A DNA stretch of 64,000 bases from Vibrio sp. qd031 (GCF_002100145.1 NZ_JXQD01000018.1:124001-188000); one strand, 5' to 3'. Numbered from the stretch's first letter, positions 8,791 through 18,137 are shown. Translations and numbers: made by a program. The notes: a model not told the origin generated them from the sequence alone.

Positions 8791-9453
8791 TTAGCCATGA
8801 CTCTCTAGTGGCAGGTGCCCCGTTTTCACCCAGATAATCGTTTCTTGCTCTACATAAGGTTTATGAGCACTCATGTGAGGGTTTCTGATCCAATGGCCTT
8901 TTGGGTAACGTCCCTGCTCGTCGATAAACTCTCCAGAAACGACAAAGATCTCTTCACCACCAAAGTGCCTATGAGCTTGGAACTGTTCCCCTTTTGGCCA
9001 CTTCACTAGCGCAACATGTTCATGCTCAAAGTCGTGGAGTGACATCACTTTGAGGTTCCCCAGTCCATCGAGCCAAGACTGTACATTGGTATCGATGCGC
9101 ACCTCGCGTCTGTCATCAGCATTAAACTGATTCAGTTTAACCAGGATAATACACCCATCACGGCTAAAAGGCGCATGCGAGCTGCCTGGAGGATTACGCA
9201 AATAGGTCCCTGCAGGATAATCACCATTCTCGTCTGAAAATACCCCCTCTAACACCAAGATTTCTTCACCCAGCGGATGAGGGTGCGTATCGAACTTAGA
9301 CCCAGGTGCATATTCAACAATGCTCGTGGTGTGACCAGACTCTTTGGCTTCTCGCTCTAACGGCTTGCGCTTTACGCCTTTCGATGGACTCTGCACCCAC
9401 TTCGCTGCTTGCGTATCAATGACAAGCCTTTCTCGAAAATCCATATTCAGCAT
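8791..9453 (-). CDS. Double-cupin protein (ChrR-like cupin)
   Basis: Protein of 220 residues made of two cupin modules of the ChrR type. Metal-ligand motifs repeat: HTHPLGEEILVLEGVF-like residues in the first half (FDTHPHPLGEEI) and QAHRHFGGEEIFVVSGEF in the second. Each is followed by the PAGTYLRNPPGSSHAPF / PKGHWIRNPHMSAHKPY segment that carries the last His. Such proteins bind Zn or Fe; some act as anti-sigma sensors, others as dioxygenases. No sigma factor is adjacent and the ChrR anti-sigma N-terminal domain is absent, so the role is open. ATG 9453 is chosen over an upstream GTG because ACAAGGA lies six bases before it. Confidence 0.82.
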   Translation of the reverse strand: MLNMDFRERLVIDTQAAKWVQSPSKGVKRKPLEREAKESGHTTSIVEYAPGSKFDTHPHPLGEEILVLEGVFSDENGDYPAGTYLRNPPGSSHAPFSRDGCIILVKLNQFNADDRREVRIDTNVQSWLDGLGNLKVMSLHDFEHEHVALVKWPKGEQFQAHRHFGGEEIFVVSGEFIDEQGRYPKGHWIRNPHMSAHKPYVEQETIIWVKTGHLPLESHG

Positions 9454-9599
9454 TAATGGTCCTTGTGTTCTTATCACTTCTCGCTGTAAATCACTATACG
9501 ACAGTTTGCGCTAATAGTTCATCGCTAATCGCTAAACCATTGATTATAGGTTTTGATGAGTGCTATAACTGATGGTCTGTGATCTCCAAGAGTCTGATA

Positions 9600-10133
9600 A
9601 TGCAAGTACTTCCACCTGATCAAATCCAACCGCAATCACTGCGAGATTATGCCGATGAGTGCTATCAATCAGGACTCCGTATGTACCATAACGCAAGGCA
9701 CGACCCCAGTGCTTATATACACGGATTGTTGGAGCGTGATAAAGGTAACCCTGACTACCTCAATGGCGGATTTCTTCCAAGTGCGACCTTTTATGCCGTG
9801 GACGGCGATTTTATCCTTGGTGCGATCCGAGTTCGACGAGGGAGCAACTATCAGGTGGACAACATCATTGGCCACATTGGCTATGAAACCCGACCAAGTG
9901 CGCGCAATCTAGGAGTGGCTAAAACACTGCTCAATTGGGTGATTGATCACCACCTCATTGGTGATGCCCTCATTAGTGTCGAGCAAGAAAACATTGCCTC
10001 CATAAACGTGATCGAAAGTATTGACGCAATGGCATTAGAGCCATTTTATGACGACGATATGGGCATCATATTGCGCTTTAAAATCACCGGGTCTCAAAGT
10101 AGCGCTTTAACAAGTCCCTCCCCAAAAAGCTAA
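9600..10133 (+). CDS. GNAT-family N-acetyltransferase
   Basis: Predicted acetyltransferase of 177 residues. The acetyl-CoA-binding region fits GNAT: a strand with GAIRVRRG, then GHIGYETRPSARNLGVAKTLL, where the R/Q-x-x-G-x-A loop is replaced by RNLGVA, then the SVEQENIASINVIESI segment in which an Asn sits before helix 4. The substrate is unknown. A GTG at 9579 is the only upstream alternative; AAGAG before ATG 9600 decides for the later start. It is divergent from the cupin gene across about 145 bases. Confidence 0.78.
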   Translation: MQVLPPDQIQPQSLRDYADECYQSGLRMYHNARHDPSAYIHGLLERDKGNPDYLNGGFLPSATFYAVDGDFILGAIRVRRGSNYQVDNIIGHIGYETRPSARNLGVAKTLLNWVIDHHLIGDALISVEQENIASINVIESIDAMALEPFYDDDMGIILRFKITGSQSSALTSPSPKS

Positions 10134-10234
10134 TAGACTTTTGTTTGATTTAGATTAACTTTTGATCAGAGCAACAGCCAACAGGATCACACCAACGAAG
10201 CCAAAAATTGGTCATGCTAATAGGGTGTTCAATA

Positions 10235-10291
10235 ATGATTGAGTACGCCTATGCTAAGCCTGTTTCGCAAAATGACTTGGAAGACGAGTAG
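10235..10291 (+). CDS. Possible 18-codon leader ORF
   Basis: A short ORF coding MIEYAYAKPVSQNDLEDE stops exactly at the start of a GC-rich hairpin, 87 bases upstream of the EF-G-like gene. A weak AGGG lies nine bases before the ATG. Its position suggests a leader peptide or a small independent protein, but nothing else supports translation. Confidence 0.3.
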   Translation: MIEYAYAKPVSQNDLEDE

Positions 10292-10306
10292 GCGGGATCT
10301 CCCGCC
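10291..10306 (+). promoter_or_regulatory. GC-rich hairpin in the leader of the EF-G-like gene
   Basis: Perfect 7-bp stem GGCGGGA/TCCCGCC with a two-base gap, isolated in AT-rich sequence 72 bases before the gene. No T-run follows directly, so it is not a standard terminator. It could form an attenuator-like structure together with the short ORF that ends on it. Confidence 0.4.
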
Positions 10307-10378
10307 CAGACTCAGTTTCGATGATCGCTTTTTTAAGCGCTCATATTCCCACCAGTTAGTCATTGCAAGGAGGCTGCT

Positions 10379-12400
10379 ATGCCTATCAATAAGATCCGCA
10401 ATATTGTATTTACCGGTCAGACCGGCGTCGGGAAAACCACACTTGTTGAACGATTACTGTATCACTGCAACGCAACACCAAATTTAGGCAGCGTTGACAA
10501 AGGTGACACGGTTACCGATTTTGACCCACAATCGATACGTTATCATCACAGCATTGAAGCCACACCTGTGATGCTAAGCCATGAAGGTCACCGCTTAAAC
10601 ATCATCGACACCCCAGGACAAAACGAACTCTTAGGTCGAACGCTCAGCGTGTTTCCTGCCGTCGAAACAGCCGCACTCATCATTGACCCTCAAACCCCGC
10701 TCAACCAAACAACTGAACGCTTATTTCAATTTGCCAAGCAGCGCGACAAGTGCCAAATGATCATCATAAATAAGCTCGACACTGCACAAGCGAGCCTCGA
10801 GCCACTACTTAATCAGATCCAAGCCTTGCTTGGTGAACGCTGCCTACCGCTAAATATGCCTAGCGAAGACGGCAGTGAAGTAATTGATTGTTATTTTGAT
10901 CCACAAGAAAACCATAACACCCAATTTTCAAGCGTGGCAGAGGTTCATGAAGCGCTCATAGACCAAGTTATTGAGTTGGACGAGGAGCTCATGGAGGTTT
11001 ATCTAGAGCAGGGTTCTGCACTATCGGCTAAGCAACTGCATGACCCTTTTGAAGAGGCTCTGAGAACTCATCATATTGTCCCAATCTGCTTTGTGTCGTC
11101 GCAAACTGGCGCGGGTTGCGAATTACTGCTCAAAACATTGGGCGAAATTATGCCGATGCCCAATGAAGGCAACCCTCCCCTTTTAAAGAGAGACGGCAAA
11201 CAGATACCCGTGAATTGCGAGACCCTAGAGCACAGTGTTGCGCATGTATTTAAAGTCAGTGTTGACCCCTACCTAGGAAAGCTTGCGTATCTTCGAGTGT
11301 TCCAAGGGGACTTGCACGCGGGCAGTCAACTCTATGTAGGAGAAAGTAACAAAGCGTTTAAGATTGGCCACCTCTATCAACTGCAAGGTAAAGAGCGTTC
11401 TGAAATCGCTCACGCTCGCGCAGGCGATATTTGTGTAATAGCGAAAGTGGAAGATCTAGTGTTTGATTCCATCGTTCACGATTCCCACGATGAAGATGGC
11501 GTTATTCTACAAACGCTCGATTTTCCGAGTTCCATGTATTCGTTATGTGTGACCCCTAAAAAACGAGGTGACGAGCAAAAACTCAGCGAAGTACTCAATC
11601 GCATCGCTTGTGAGGATCCTACCTTAACCATCGAGCATCGCCTACGCACTAATGAAACCCTTCTCAGTGGACAAGGAGAGTTTCACCTAAAAGTCGCATT
11701 AGAGAAAATGGCGTCTGTATACAAGCTGGAAGTCGATGTATCACAGCCTAGTGTGGAGTACTTTGAAACCATTACCCAACCCGCAGAAGGTCATTACCGG
11801 CACAAAAAACAGAGTGGCGGTGCAGGACAGTTTGGCGAAGTTAAACTTAAAGTTCGTCCACTAGAGTCTGGTGCTGGCTTTAAGTTTGTGAATAAAGTGG
11901 TCGGTGGCGCAATACCCACCGCGCTGATCCCAGCGGTTGAGAAAGGCGTTATCCAAGCTCTCGATGAGGGTGCAATTTCAGGAAATCCAATCAAAGATAT
12001 TGAAGTCACCGTCTATGACGGTAAACATCACTCGGTCGATTCGAAAGAGATCGCCTTTGTGATTGCCGGGAAAAAAGCCTTTTTGCAGGCGGTTGAAGCG
12101 GCAAACCCAATTGTTCTTGAACCGATAATCCAGCTTACACTTGAAGTGCCCATCCACAACGTAGGGGATGTCACCGGTGACTTAGCGGGCAATCGCGGCC
12201 TAGTGGAAGGCAGTGAAAGTATGAGTAATGGCCAAACTCAAATATCGGCTAAAGCCCCCCTCAACGAGCTGCAAGATTACTCTCGAAAACTTAAAGCAAT
12301 GACCGGTGGCGAAGGCACGTTTACGATGACGTTTAGTCACTATGAACCCGCACCACCTTTGGTCCAAAAGGAGGTGTGTAAACAATTAGACACCGCCTAA
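10379..12400 (+). CDS. Elongation factor G-like GTPase (EF-G2 family)
   Basis: Paralogue of translation factor EF-G, 673 residues. G1 is GQTGVGKTT (13-21), G3 is DTPG (77-80), G4 is NKLD. Domains II to V follow: VFKVSVDPYLGKLAYLRVFQG, GEFHLKVALE, KQSGGAGQFGEV and the C-terminal GDVTGDLAGNRG. The catalytic His after DTPG in canonical EF-G is Gln81 here, and the switch I RGIT motif is missing (IRYHHSIEATPV), as in mycobacterial EF-G2, where ribosome-dependent GTPase is reportedly absent. So a role in ordinary translocation is unlikely; a regulatory or ribosome-rescue job is possible. A strong AAGGAGG lies five bases before the ATG. The gene is monocistronic with its own terminator. Confidence 0.88.
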   Translation: MPINKIRNIVFTGQTGVGKTTLVERLLYHCNATPNLGSVDKGDTVTDFDPQSIRYHHSIEATPVMLSHEGHRLNIIDTPGQNELLGRTLSVFPAVETAALIIDPQTPLNQTTERLFQFAKQRDKCQMIIINKLDTAQASLEPLLNQIQALLGERCLPLNMPSEDGSEVIDCYFDPQENHNTQFSSVAEVHEALIDQVIELDEELMEVYLEQGSALSAKQLHDPFEEALRTHHIVPICFVSSQTGAGCELLLKTLGEIMPMPNEGNPPLLKRDGKQIPVNCETLEHSVAHVFKVSVDPYLGKLAYLRVFQGDLHAGSQLYVGESNKAFKIGHLYQLQGKERSEIAHARAGDICVIAKVEDLVFDSIVHDSHDEDGVILQTLDFPSSMYSLCVTPKKRGDEQKLSEVLNRIACEDPTLTIEHRLRTNETLLSGQGEFHLKVALEKMASVYKLEVDVSQPSVEYFETITQPAEGHYRHKKQSGGAGQFGEVKLKVRPLESGAGFKFVNKVVGGAIPTALIPAVEKGVIQALDEGAISGNPIKDIEVTVYDGKHHSVDSKEIAFVIAGKKAFLQAVEAANPIVLEPIIQLTLEVPIHNVGDVTGDLAGNRGLVEGSESMSNGQTQISAKAPLNELQDYSRKLKAMTGGEGTFTMTFSHYEPAPPLVQKEVCKQLDTA

Positions 12401-12458
12401 TCGAAAAAATCGGGTTGCTTTAGGTGTCATCATTTCGAGCAAACTCGAGTTAATGTTA

Positions 12459-12496
12459 AAAACCCCAGCACATCTATGTACTGGGGTTTATTTTTT
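12459..12496 (+). terminator. Rho-independent terminator of the EF-G-like gene
   Basis: Stem AACCCCAG/CTGGGGTT with an inner ACAT/ATGT pairing and a T-rich tail (TATTTTTT). It lies about 60 bases after the stop codon. Confidence 0.88.
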
Positions 12497-12571
12497 CACC
12501 GTGCTAATCATATTTAAAACGAAAGCTATAAGCAGGGCACATATTAATAACGTAGTGTTATCCGCTAATTA

Positions 12572-13069
12572 TTATTCAGGGATAATTACTGTATCAATAA
12601 CATGAATAACACCGTTACTTGCTTTAATGTCTGCAGATATTACCATTGCATCGTTAATGATAACTTTACCATTATCCGTCGAGACTTTAACGTCTTGACC
12701 TTGAACGGTCGTTGCCATATCAATCTTCATTACATCTGCGGCCATTACCTTACCGCTCACCACATGATAGGTCAAAATAGCGACTAACTTGTCTTTGTTC
12801 TCTGGAAGAAGCAACATCTCTACAGTGCCTTCAGGCAGTTTGGCAAAGGCTTCGTTAGTTGGAGCGAATACGGTGAAGGGCCCGTCACTTTTCAGAGTAT
12901 CCACTAGATCTGCAGCTTGGACAGCGGCGACTAAGGTCGTAAACGATTCGTTACCTGCAGCCACATCAACAATGTCTTTTTTCATGCCGTGATGATCCGC
13001 TTGTGCTGTAGTTGCAACTACCAGTGTGGCAAAAAGCGTTGCAATAGTCAGTTTAATTTTAGTCAACAT
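12572..13069 (-). CDS. Secreted fasciclin-domain protein
   Basis: Protein of 165 residues with a Sec signal peptide ([14 protein letters not shown], cleaved near residue 24) and one FAS1 domain. The H1 box is [15 protein letters not shown], the H2 box is TYHVVSGKV, and the domain ends in [16 protein letters not shown]1 domains mediate adhesion or extracellular assembly; a periplasmic or secreted location is expected. ATG 13069 is chosen over a GTG eleven codons upstream because AAAGGA precedes it and the signal peptide starts there. Monocistronic. Confidence 0.88.
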   Translation of the reverse strand: MLTKIKLTIATLFATLVVATTAQADHHGMKKDIVDVAAGNESFTTLVAAVQAADLVDTLKSDGPFTVFAPTNEAFAKLPEGTVEMLLLPENKDKLVAILTYHVVSGKVMAADVMKIDMATTVQGQDVKVSTDNGKVIINDAMVISADIKASNGVIHVIDTVIIPE

Positions 13070-13250
13070 GCTGTTTTCCTTTCCTGTTTGTTTGGATAGC
13101 ACGGAGTTTTACGCCTTAGCTTTTAAATTCGATCATATTTATTTTCAATCATTGTCATTTTTTATTTATGGATTACTAATTAATTGCGTCATGGAATATA
13201 AACAAGAGCCAACTGTTTTAGAATACATTAAGTTAATACTATGGAGCTTC

Positions 13251-13286
13251 TAAAAATAAGACCCAATTTCATAATGAAGCTGGGCC
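13251..13286 (-). terminator. Terminator of the membrane-fusion operon
   Basis: Read on the minus strand, an imperfect hairpin (GGCCCA ... TGGGTC with an inner TTCAT/ATGAA) is followed by TTATTTTTA. It lies 27 bases beyond the stop codon of the HlyD-family gene. Confidence 0.7.
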
Positions 13287-13312
13287 AAAACACAACATGA
13301 ATAAAACAGTTC

Positions 13313-14344
13313 CTACACTGCAGAAAAATAAGCTTTGTACGCTTTTAAACGAACAGTCGCTCCACCAATTATGTCCATAAAGCCAAGATTTTCGTGCGGC
13401 TTGGTTGCTGAAATCCAACCCGAGCCTGTTGAACCGATAGGCACGTTATACCCGTCTGGCTCATTAAATTCGATCACTACAGTACGACCGTGGCTGCCAG
13501 CATTATTCCCAACATGACGACGCACAGATTGCTCGCCACTCACCACTGAAACACTGGCCTCACCGGTACCTGCTGTGACGCTGTGAACGCGACCACGGAA
13601 GATTTCTCCTGGGTAAGCATCAACATAGAACTCTGCAAACTGACCAATTTCGATGTTGCGGAAAGCCTGGTCTGGGATCCGCATTTCTACAAATTTACGG
13701 GAGGTATCATAGAAATGCATATTGCCAACACGTGTGCCTTCGGCTAAGTTAGCGATCGATACCTGACCATCAAACGGCGCTTTAATTTCGCGACGTTCGT
13801 GCTGCCAAATCGCGTTGGCCATCTGCGCCTCGACCGACTTAATTTGCGCAAATACCGCAGCTACTTTGGCTTCGTTCGCGTCGATACGGGTACGCATCTC
13901 ATCTCGGTCTGACTCTTGGGCAAAGTCATTCAATTTGTATAAGCGGTCTAGTGTCTTAGCATCATTTTCAATTTGATGCTTCAGTGCCACTATTTCAGCT
14001 TCCGCCGCGAGTTTTTGGGCCTCTAGCCCTTGAAGCTGTGAATCTGTGTCCTCAGTTTTTAACACATAGATAGTTTCACCCTTTTTAACGTACTGGTTAT
14101 GAGTCACCAATACCTGCTCCACCTCTTGACCAATCAATGGACTTAACACCGCATGCGGAGCTTTCACCGTCGTACTATCGGTCAAATCGGCCGGAGACCA
14201 GAAACGGTGTGCAGTGAACAGCATGACAGCAATGAAGCAGCCAGTACCAACCATCACAACCGCATTACGCAAGGTCCACTGCACCCATCCCACTTTGACT
14301 AACAACCAGCAAATCAATATGTAAGGCAACATAATCTCTTTCAT
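13313..14344 (-). CDS. HlyD-family membrane-fusion protein
   Basis: Periplasmic adaptor of 343 residues. A double hydrophobic N-terminus (residues 4-20 and 27-46) anchors it in the inner membrane. A biotinyl-lipoyl half (APHAVLSPLIGQEVEQVLVTHNQYVKKGETIYVL), a coiled coil of about 80 residues (105-190), the second lipoyl half (IKAPFDGQVSIANLAEGTRV) and a beta-barrel domain follow. This is the order of EmrA/AaeA/YibH proteins. No transporter or outer-membrane channel is next to it; the only partner is the small membrane protein upstream, three bases away, as in the yibH-yibI type of pair. Efflux of an unknown compound is likely. Confidence 0.85.
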   Translation of the reverse strand: MKEIMLPYILICWLLVKVGWVQWTLRNAVVMVGTGCFIAVMLFTAHRFWSPADLTDSTTVKAPHAVLSPLIGQEVEQVLVTHNQYVKKGETIYVLKTEDTDSQLQGLEAQKLAAEAEIVALKHQIENDAKTLDRLYKLNDFAQESDRDEMRTRIDANEAKVAAVFAQIKSVEAQMANAIWQHERREIKAPFDGQVSIANLAEGTRVGNMHFYDTSRKFVEMRIPDQAFRNIEIGQFAEFYVDAYPGEIFRGRVHSVTAGTGEASVSVVSGEQSVRRHVGNNAGSHGRTVVIEFNEPDGYNVPIGSTGSGWISATKPHENLGFMDIIGGATVRLKAYKAYFSAV

Positions 14345-14347
14345 GGC

Positions 14348-14866
14348 TTACTCTCCTGCGTCCGGTTGTGTAGCATTTGTTTGCGACGTTCCTTTACGAA
14401 TAATATTGACGATTCCGTTGCCAATAATGTCCCAACGGGTAAATGCAATGATGATTGCCAGTACCCACCAGGTTTTGTCAATAAACAGTCCGCACAAGGA
14501 AAGAGCGAAAACGATTTGAGTATGAGCTGAAGATTTTTGCTGCGCTTTGTGCACGGCAACTTCATGAAGCTGCCAAAGCAAATAAAGTACGTAGACGATG
14601 ATCGACAGTGTGATGGTAAAAATGATCCCCATGAACACTTCGGAATCGAGTAATCCCAAAATAACTGGATAGCCATCTAGAAAATAAGATTCGGGTAAGT
14701 CTTTACCGTGAATCTTGCCAAGTTTACCCAACAAAACGGAGATAAGGGTGAATGAACCAACAATGACTGTACCTTTAAACAGCCTGAAAAATGCGTTGCG
14801 GATCCTTTGCAATATTGGACGTCCTGTCGAGCATACTGAATCCGCCACGACAGTGGTTTTTGACAT
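14348..14866 (-). CDS. Membrane protein partnered with the HlyD-family gene
   Basis: Inner-membrane protein of 172 residues with about four hydrophobic segments (roughly 34-50, 68-100, 116-130 and 132-145). I do not recognise its family with certainty. The position, three bases upstream of the membrane-fusion gene on the same strand, parallels the small membrane partners of YibH/AaeA adaptors, so it may be the inner-membrane component of that pair. It is the first gene of the two-gene operon. Confidence 0.7.
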   Translation of the reverse strand: MSKTTVVADSVCSTGRPILQRIRNAFFRLFKGTVIVGSFTLISVLLGKLGKIHGKDLPESYFLDGYPVILGLLDSEVFMGIIFTITLSIIVYVLYLLWQLHEVAVHKAQQKSSAHTQIVFALSLCGLFIDKTWWVLAIIIAFTRWDIIGNGIVNIIRKGTSQTNATQPDAGE

Positions 14867-14955
14867 GTGAAGTACCCAATTGAATGTGCGTTAATGAACG
14901 TTCAACAGAATACCAATGGTGACAATTTTTATTGGAATATCCGAAATTCCTATTA

Positions 14956-15008
14956 AAATGGGGTCAGAGTCATACGACTCTGACCCCCACTAGTTTTTAC
15001 CCCATTTT
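14956..15008. repeat. REP-like nested palindrome
   Basis: A perfect 12-bp stem GGGGTCAGAGTC/GACTCTGACCCC with an ATAC loop (14960-14987) sits inside a 10-bp inverted repeat AAAATGGGGT/ACCCCATTTT (14956-14965 and 14999-15008). The two structures share the GGGGT arm and compete. Sequences of this look are common near REP-associated tyrosine transposases in gammaproteobacteria. No transposase is present here, so it is probably a solitary, non-autonomous copy. It lies just after prpE and may also act in 3' end formation. Confidence 0.75.
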
Positions 15009-15013
15009 CCACA

Positions 15014-16894
15014 TTAATCGTTTTGCAGCACTGCCTCTATTTCACCTAAGCTTTGCGGATCATCAATGGTGGAAGGCACCACATACTGCTCACCATCGGC
15101 GATTTGCCTGATCACGCGGCGCAAGATTTTTCCAGAACGTGTTTTCGGCAATCTGTCCACCACATGCGCTTCTCTAAAGCAGGCAACTGCACCAATTTTA
15201 TTGCGCACTTCGGCGATCAATTGCGCTTTGAGTTGTTCATCGTTGGTGTCGACACCGTCTTTAAGCACCACAAGTCCCATAGGCAGTTGACCTTTAAGGT
15301 CATCGTGAATACCGACCACGGCACACTCGGCAACGGCGGGGTGTGCACCGACGATTTCTTCCATTTCACCGGTGGATAAGCGGTGACCTGCAACATTAAT
15401 CACATCGTCAATACGCCCCATAATAAACAGATAACCGTCATCATCGATACAGCCACCATCACCTGACACGTAGTACCCTGCAAATTGACTCAAATAACCA
15501 GATTCAAAGCGGTCGTGATTACGCCATATTGTGGGCAAGCAGCTTGGCGGTAGTGGTCGTTTTATGGCTACATAACCTTGCTGATTAGCTGGGGCAATCT
15601 CACCCAGTTCATCCAGTATTTGAACATGGTAACCCGGTACAGGTTTGGTGGACGAGCCAGGCTTAATCGGCAGTATTTCTAAACCTGTTGGATTGGCCGC
15701 AATGGCCCAACCTGTTTCAGTCTGCCACCAATGATCGACCACGGGTTTGTCGGTGTGCTGCTCTACCCACTCTAGTGTTGGCGGGTCAAGCCTTTCACCA
15801 GCCATAAAGATGGTTTTTAACTTAGACAGATCGTACTGGCCGATTAAACTCCCTTCTGGATCTTCTTTTTTTATCGCTCTGAATGCCGTTGGCGCAGAAA
15901 ACAGTGCATCCACTTGATACTCGGCGCAGACTCGCCAAAACGCACCGGGATCGGGGGTACGTACCGGCTTTCCTTCAAACATGATGCTGGTACACCCGTG
16001 GATGAGAGGAGCGTAAACGATGTAGGAATGCCCTACCACCCAGCCCACATCGGAGGCGGCCCAAAATACCCCGTCCTGCGGAATATCATAAATGGCGCTC
16101 ATAGAGTATTTCATCGCAACCGCATGGCCGCCGTTATCTCGTACAACGCCCTTCGGCTTACCGGTGGTTCCTGAGGTATAGAGGATATACAACGGGTCGG
16201 TCGCCAAAACTGGGACGCAGTCATGGGGTGTGGCTTTTTCAAGCTCACTCAGCCAGTCTGCATCACGCTCTTGATTAAGCTCTGCGGGACACTGCGAGCG
16301 TTGCAGCACACAGACTTTTTCTGGCTTCCAGCGACTTTCCATCACCGCTTTGTCGACGAGAGGTTTATAAGGCAATACCTTATCAATTTCGATTCCGCAA
16401 GAAGCAGTCAATAGTAACTTGGGTTCAGCGTCTTCAAGGCGCACGGCAAGTTCGTTCGAAGCAAACCCACCAAACACCACAGAATGAATGGCACCTAATC
16501 GAGCGCAGGCCAGCATCGCAATGGCGGCTTCAGGGATCATCGGCATATAAATCACGACTCGATCGCCCTTCTCGATGCCAAAGTTGGCCAGCATACCTGC
16601 GGTTTGCGCGACTTGGTCACGCAACATAGAGTAGCTGTACTGGCGCTTGGTTAACGTAACTGGTGAGTCATAAATGAGGGCGATATTGTCGCCGCGTCCT
16701 TGCTCACAGTGATAATCCAGGGCTAGATAGGCGGTGTTTAATGTGCCATCGACAAACCAACGTTCAATGCCATTGTCATCGTTTTCTAGCATCTTAGTCG
16801 GTGCTTTATACCAAGCAATACTTTTGGCCTGCTCACCCCAAAACGCTTCGGGTTGCTCACTGGCCCACTGATACTGTTTTTCGTAATTAGACAT
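15014..16894 (-). CDS. prpE: Propionyl-CoA synthetase
   Basis: Acyl-CoA synthetase of 626 residues that activates propionate to propionyl-CoA, entry to the methylcitrate cycle. The AMP-binding loop is YTSGTTGKPKGVV, followed by the WWQTETGW, YYVSGDGG and GRIDDVINVAGHRLSTGEME blocks and the C-terminal catalytic lysine in PKTRSGKILRR. Length fits PrpE. ATG 16894 is preferred to an in-frame start ten codons upstream. It has CAGGAG before it and overlaps the end of prpF by eight bases, which points to translational coupling. Last gene of the operon. Confidence 0.95.
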   Translation of the reverse strand: MSNYEKQYQWASEQPEAFWGEQAKSIAWYKAPTKMLENDDNGIERWFVDGTLNTAYLALDYHCEQGRGDNIALIYDSPVTLTKRQYSYSMLRDQVAQTAGMLANFGIEKGDRVVIYMPMIPEAAIAMLACARLGAIHSVVFGGFASNELAVRLEDAEPKLLLTASCGIEIDKVLPYKPLVDKAVMESRWKPEKVCVLQRSQCPAELNQERDADWLSELEKATPHDCVPVLATDPLYILYTSGTTGKPKGVVRDNGGHAVAMKYSMSAIYDIPQDGVFWAASDVGWVVGHSYIVYAPLIHGCTSIMFEGKPVRTPDPGAFWRVCAEYQVDALFSAPTAFRAIKKEDPEGSLIGQYDLSKLKTIFMAGERLDPPTLEWVEQHTDKPVVDHWWQTETGWAIAANPTGLEILPIKPGSSTKPVPGYHVQILDELGEIAPANQQGYVAIKRPLPPSCLPTIWRNHDRFESGYLSQFAGYYVSGDGGCIDDDGYLFIMGRIDDVINVAGHRLSTGEMEEIVGAHPAVAECAVVGIHDDLKGQLPMGLVVLKDGVDTNDEQLKAQLIAEVRNKIGAVACFREAHVVDRLPKTRSGKILRRVIRQIADGEQYVVPSTIDDPQSLGEIEAVLQND

Positions 16895-18137
16895 CACTTG
16901 CTCCTGAATTTTCCTGATTGTCACCCGACTCTGCGAGCAAAACTCTCGGCGGCACTTTAACCACCCCTTGCATTAGAATCCGCGCGCTACGGCTCATGGT
17001 GGCTTGCTTAACTTTCCAGTGTTCGACACCTTGCTTTGCATCGGGGTTGCATGCGATGGCGCCAACTTTTAAGCAGCCTGAAGGGTGTCCAAATGTGATG
17101 CTCTGTGATCGGTTACCTTCCCCAGAGCAGAGACGATTCACCAACGTCCCTTCTATGGCGGCAGCACTAGCAATCGCCACCGCTGCGGTTCCCATCATGG
17201 CATGATGAAGTTGCCCCATAGACATGGCTCTAACATTAAGATCAATGTCCGCTGCATGCACTTGTGTACCACTTGAGGTTACGTAGTCTTTGGCTTTCGA
17301 TACAAACGCAACTTTTGGGGTGTGTTGGCGAATTTTTGCTTCATCGAGTTTAGTAATGAGGCCCATAGCCAAGGCGGCATGCGCTCGTATCGACTCCAGT
17401 TGCTCAAGTCGAGCGGTGTCACTGTTGATGTCGGACTGTAACTCTACACCTGTTAACCCAATCTCTTCCGCGGTCACAAAAACGGTTGGGATCCCAGCGT
17501 TGATCATCGTGGCGCTTAGAACCCCAACATCGGGAAGCTCTAAATCGTCCATCACATTGCCTGTTGGGAACAGTACTCCTGATGTTGGCTCAAGAAAATC
17601 AACGGCAATTTCGGCGGCAGGAAAGGCCACGCCATCCAACATAAAATCGCCTAGCTCTTGAACTTCGCCCTCACAAATTGGCAAATGCACTTGCAGAGTT
17701 TTTTCAATGTTGGCTTGCCAGATTTTTATCAGTGCCTTGCCATTATTAGGCAGTACGTCTTGCTCAATCAGTCCGCTGTGCACTGCAAAAGCGCCGACTG
17801 CTGCGGTGAGGTTGCCACAGTTGCCACTCCAATCAATAAAGCCACCTTTCACGCTGCCACCATCGATAGAGACCTGACCAAACAGGTAATCAACCTGATG
17901 ATCGTCGCGATCACTTTTAGAGACGATAGCGACTTTACTGGTGCTGGACGTCGCCCCACCCAATCCATCAATCTGCTTAGAGTAAGGATCGGGGCTGCCG
18001 ATCACACGCATAAGCAACGCATCGCGAATAGGGCCCGGTACTTGCGCCTCGATCGGCAAGTCATCGAGTCGAAATAGCACCCCTTTACTGGTGCCACCAC
18101 GCATGTAGGTTGCAGGAATTGAAATCTGTTTACTCAT
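16887..18137 (-). CDS. prpF: 2-methylaconitate isomerase PrpF
   Basis: PrpF, 416 residues, isomerises the 2-methylaconitate made by AcnD so that aconitase can finish the cycle. The start ATYMRGGTSKGV and the block WSGNCGNLTAAVGAFAV, with the active-site Cys, are diagnostic; the diaminopimelate-epimerase-like double fold is expected. ATG overlaps the stop of acnD (ATGA) and the end overlaps prpE, so the three are translated as a block. The C-terminal 20 residues (LLAESGDNQENSGASDV) look like a non-conserved tail. Confidence 0.95.
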   Translation of the reverse strand: MSKQISIPATYMRGGTSKGVLFRLDDLPIEAQVPGPIRDALLMRVIGSPDPYSKQIDGLGGATSSTSKVAIVSKSDRDDHQVDYLFGQVSIDGGSVKGGFIDWSGNCGNLTAAVGAFAVHSGLIEQDVLPNNGKALIKIWQANIEKTLQVHLPICEGEVQELGDFMLDGVAFPAAEIAVDFLEPTSGVLFPTGNVMDDLELPDVGVLSATMINAGIPTVFVTAEEIGLTGVELQSDINSDTARLEQLESIRAHAALAMGLITKLDEAKIRQHTPKVAFVSKAKDYVTSSGTQVHAADIDLNVRAMSMGQLHHAMMGTAAVAIASAAAIEGTLVNRLCSGEGNRSQSITFGHPSGCLKVGAIACNPDAKQGVEHWKVKQATMSRSARILMQGVVKVPPRVLLAESGDNQENSGASDV

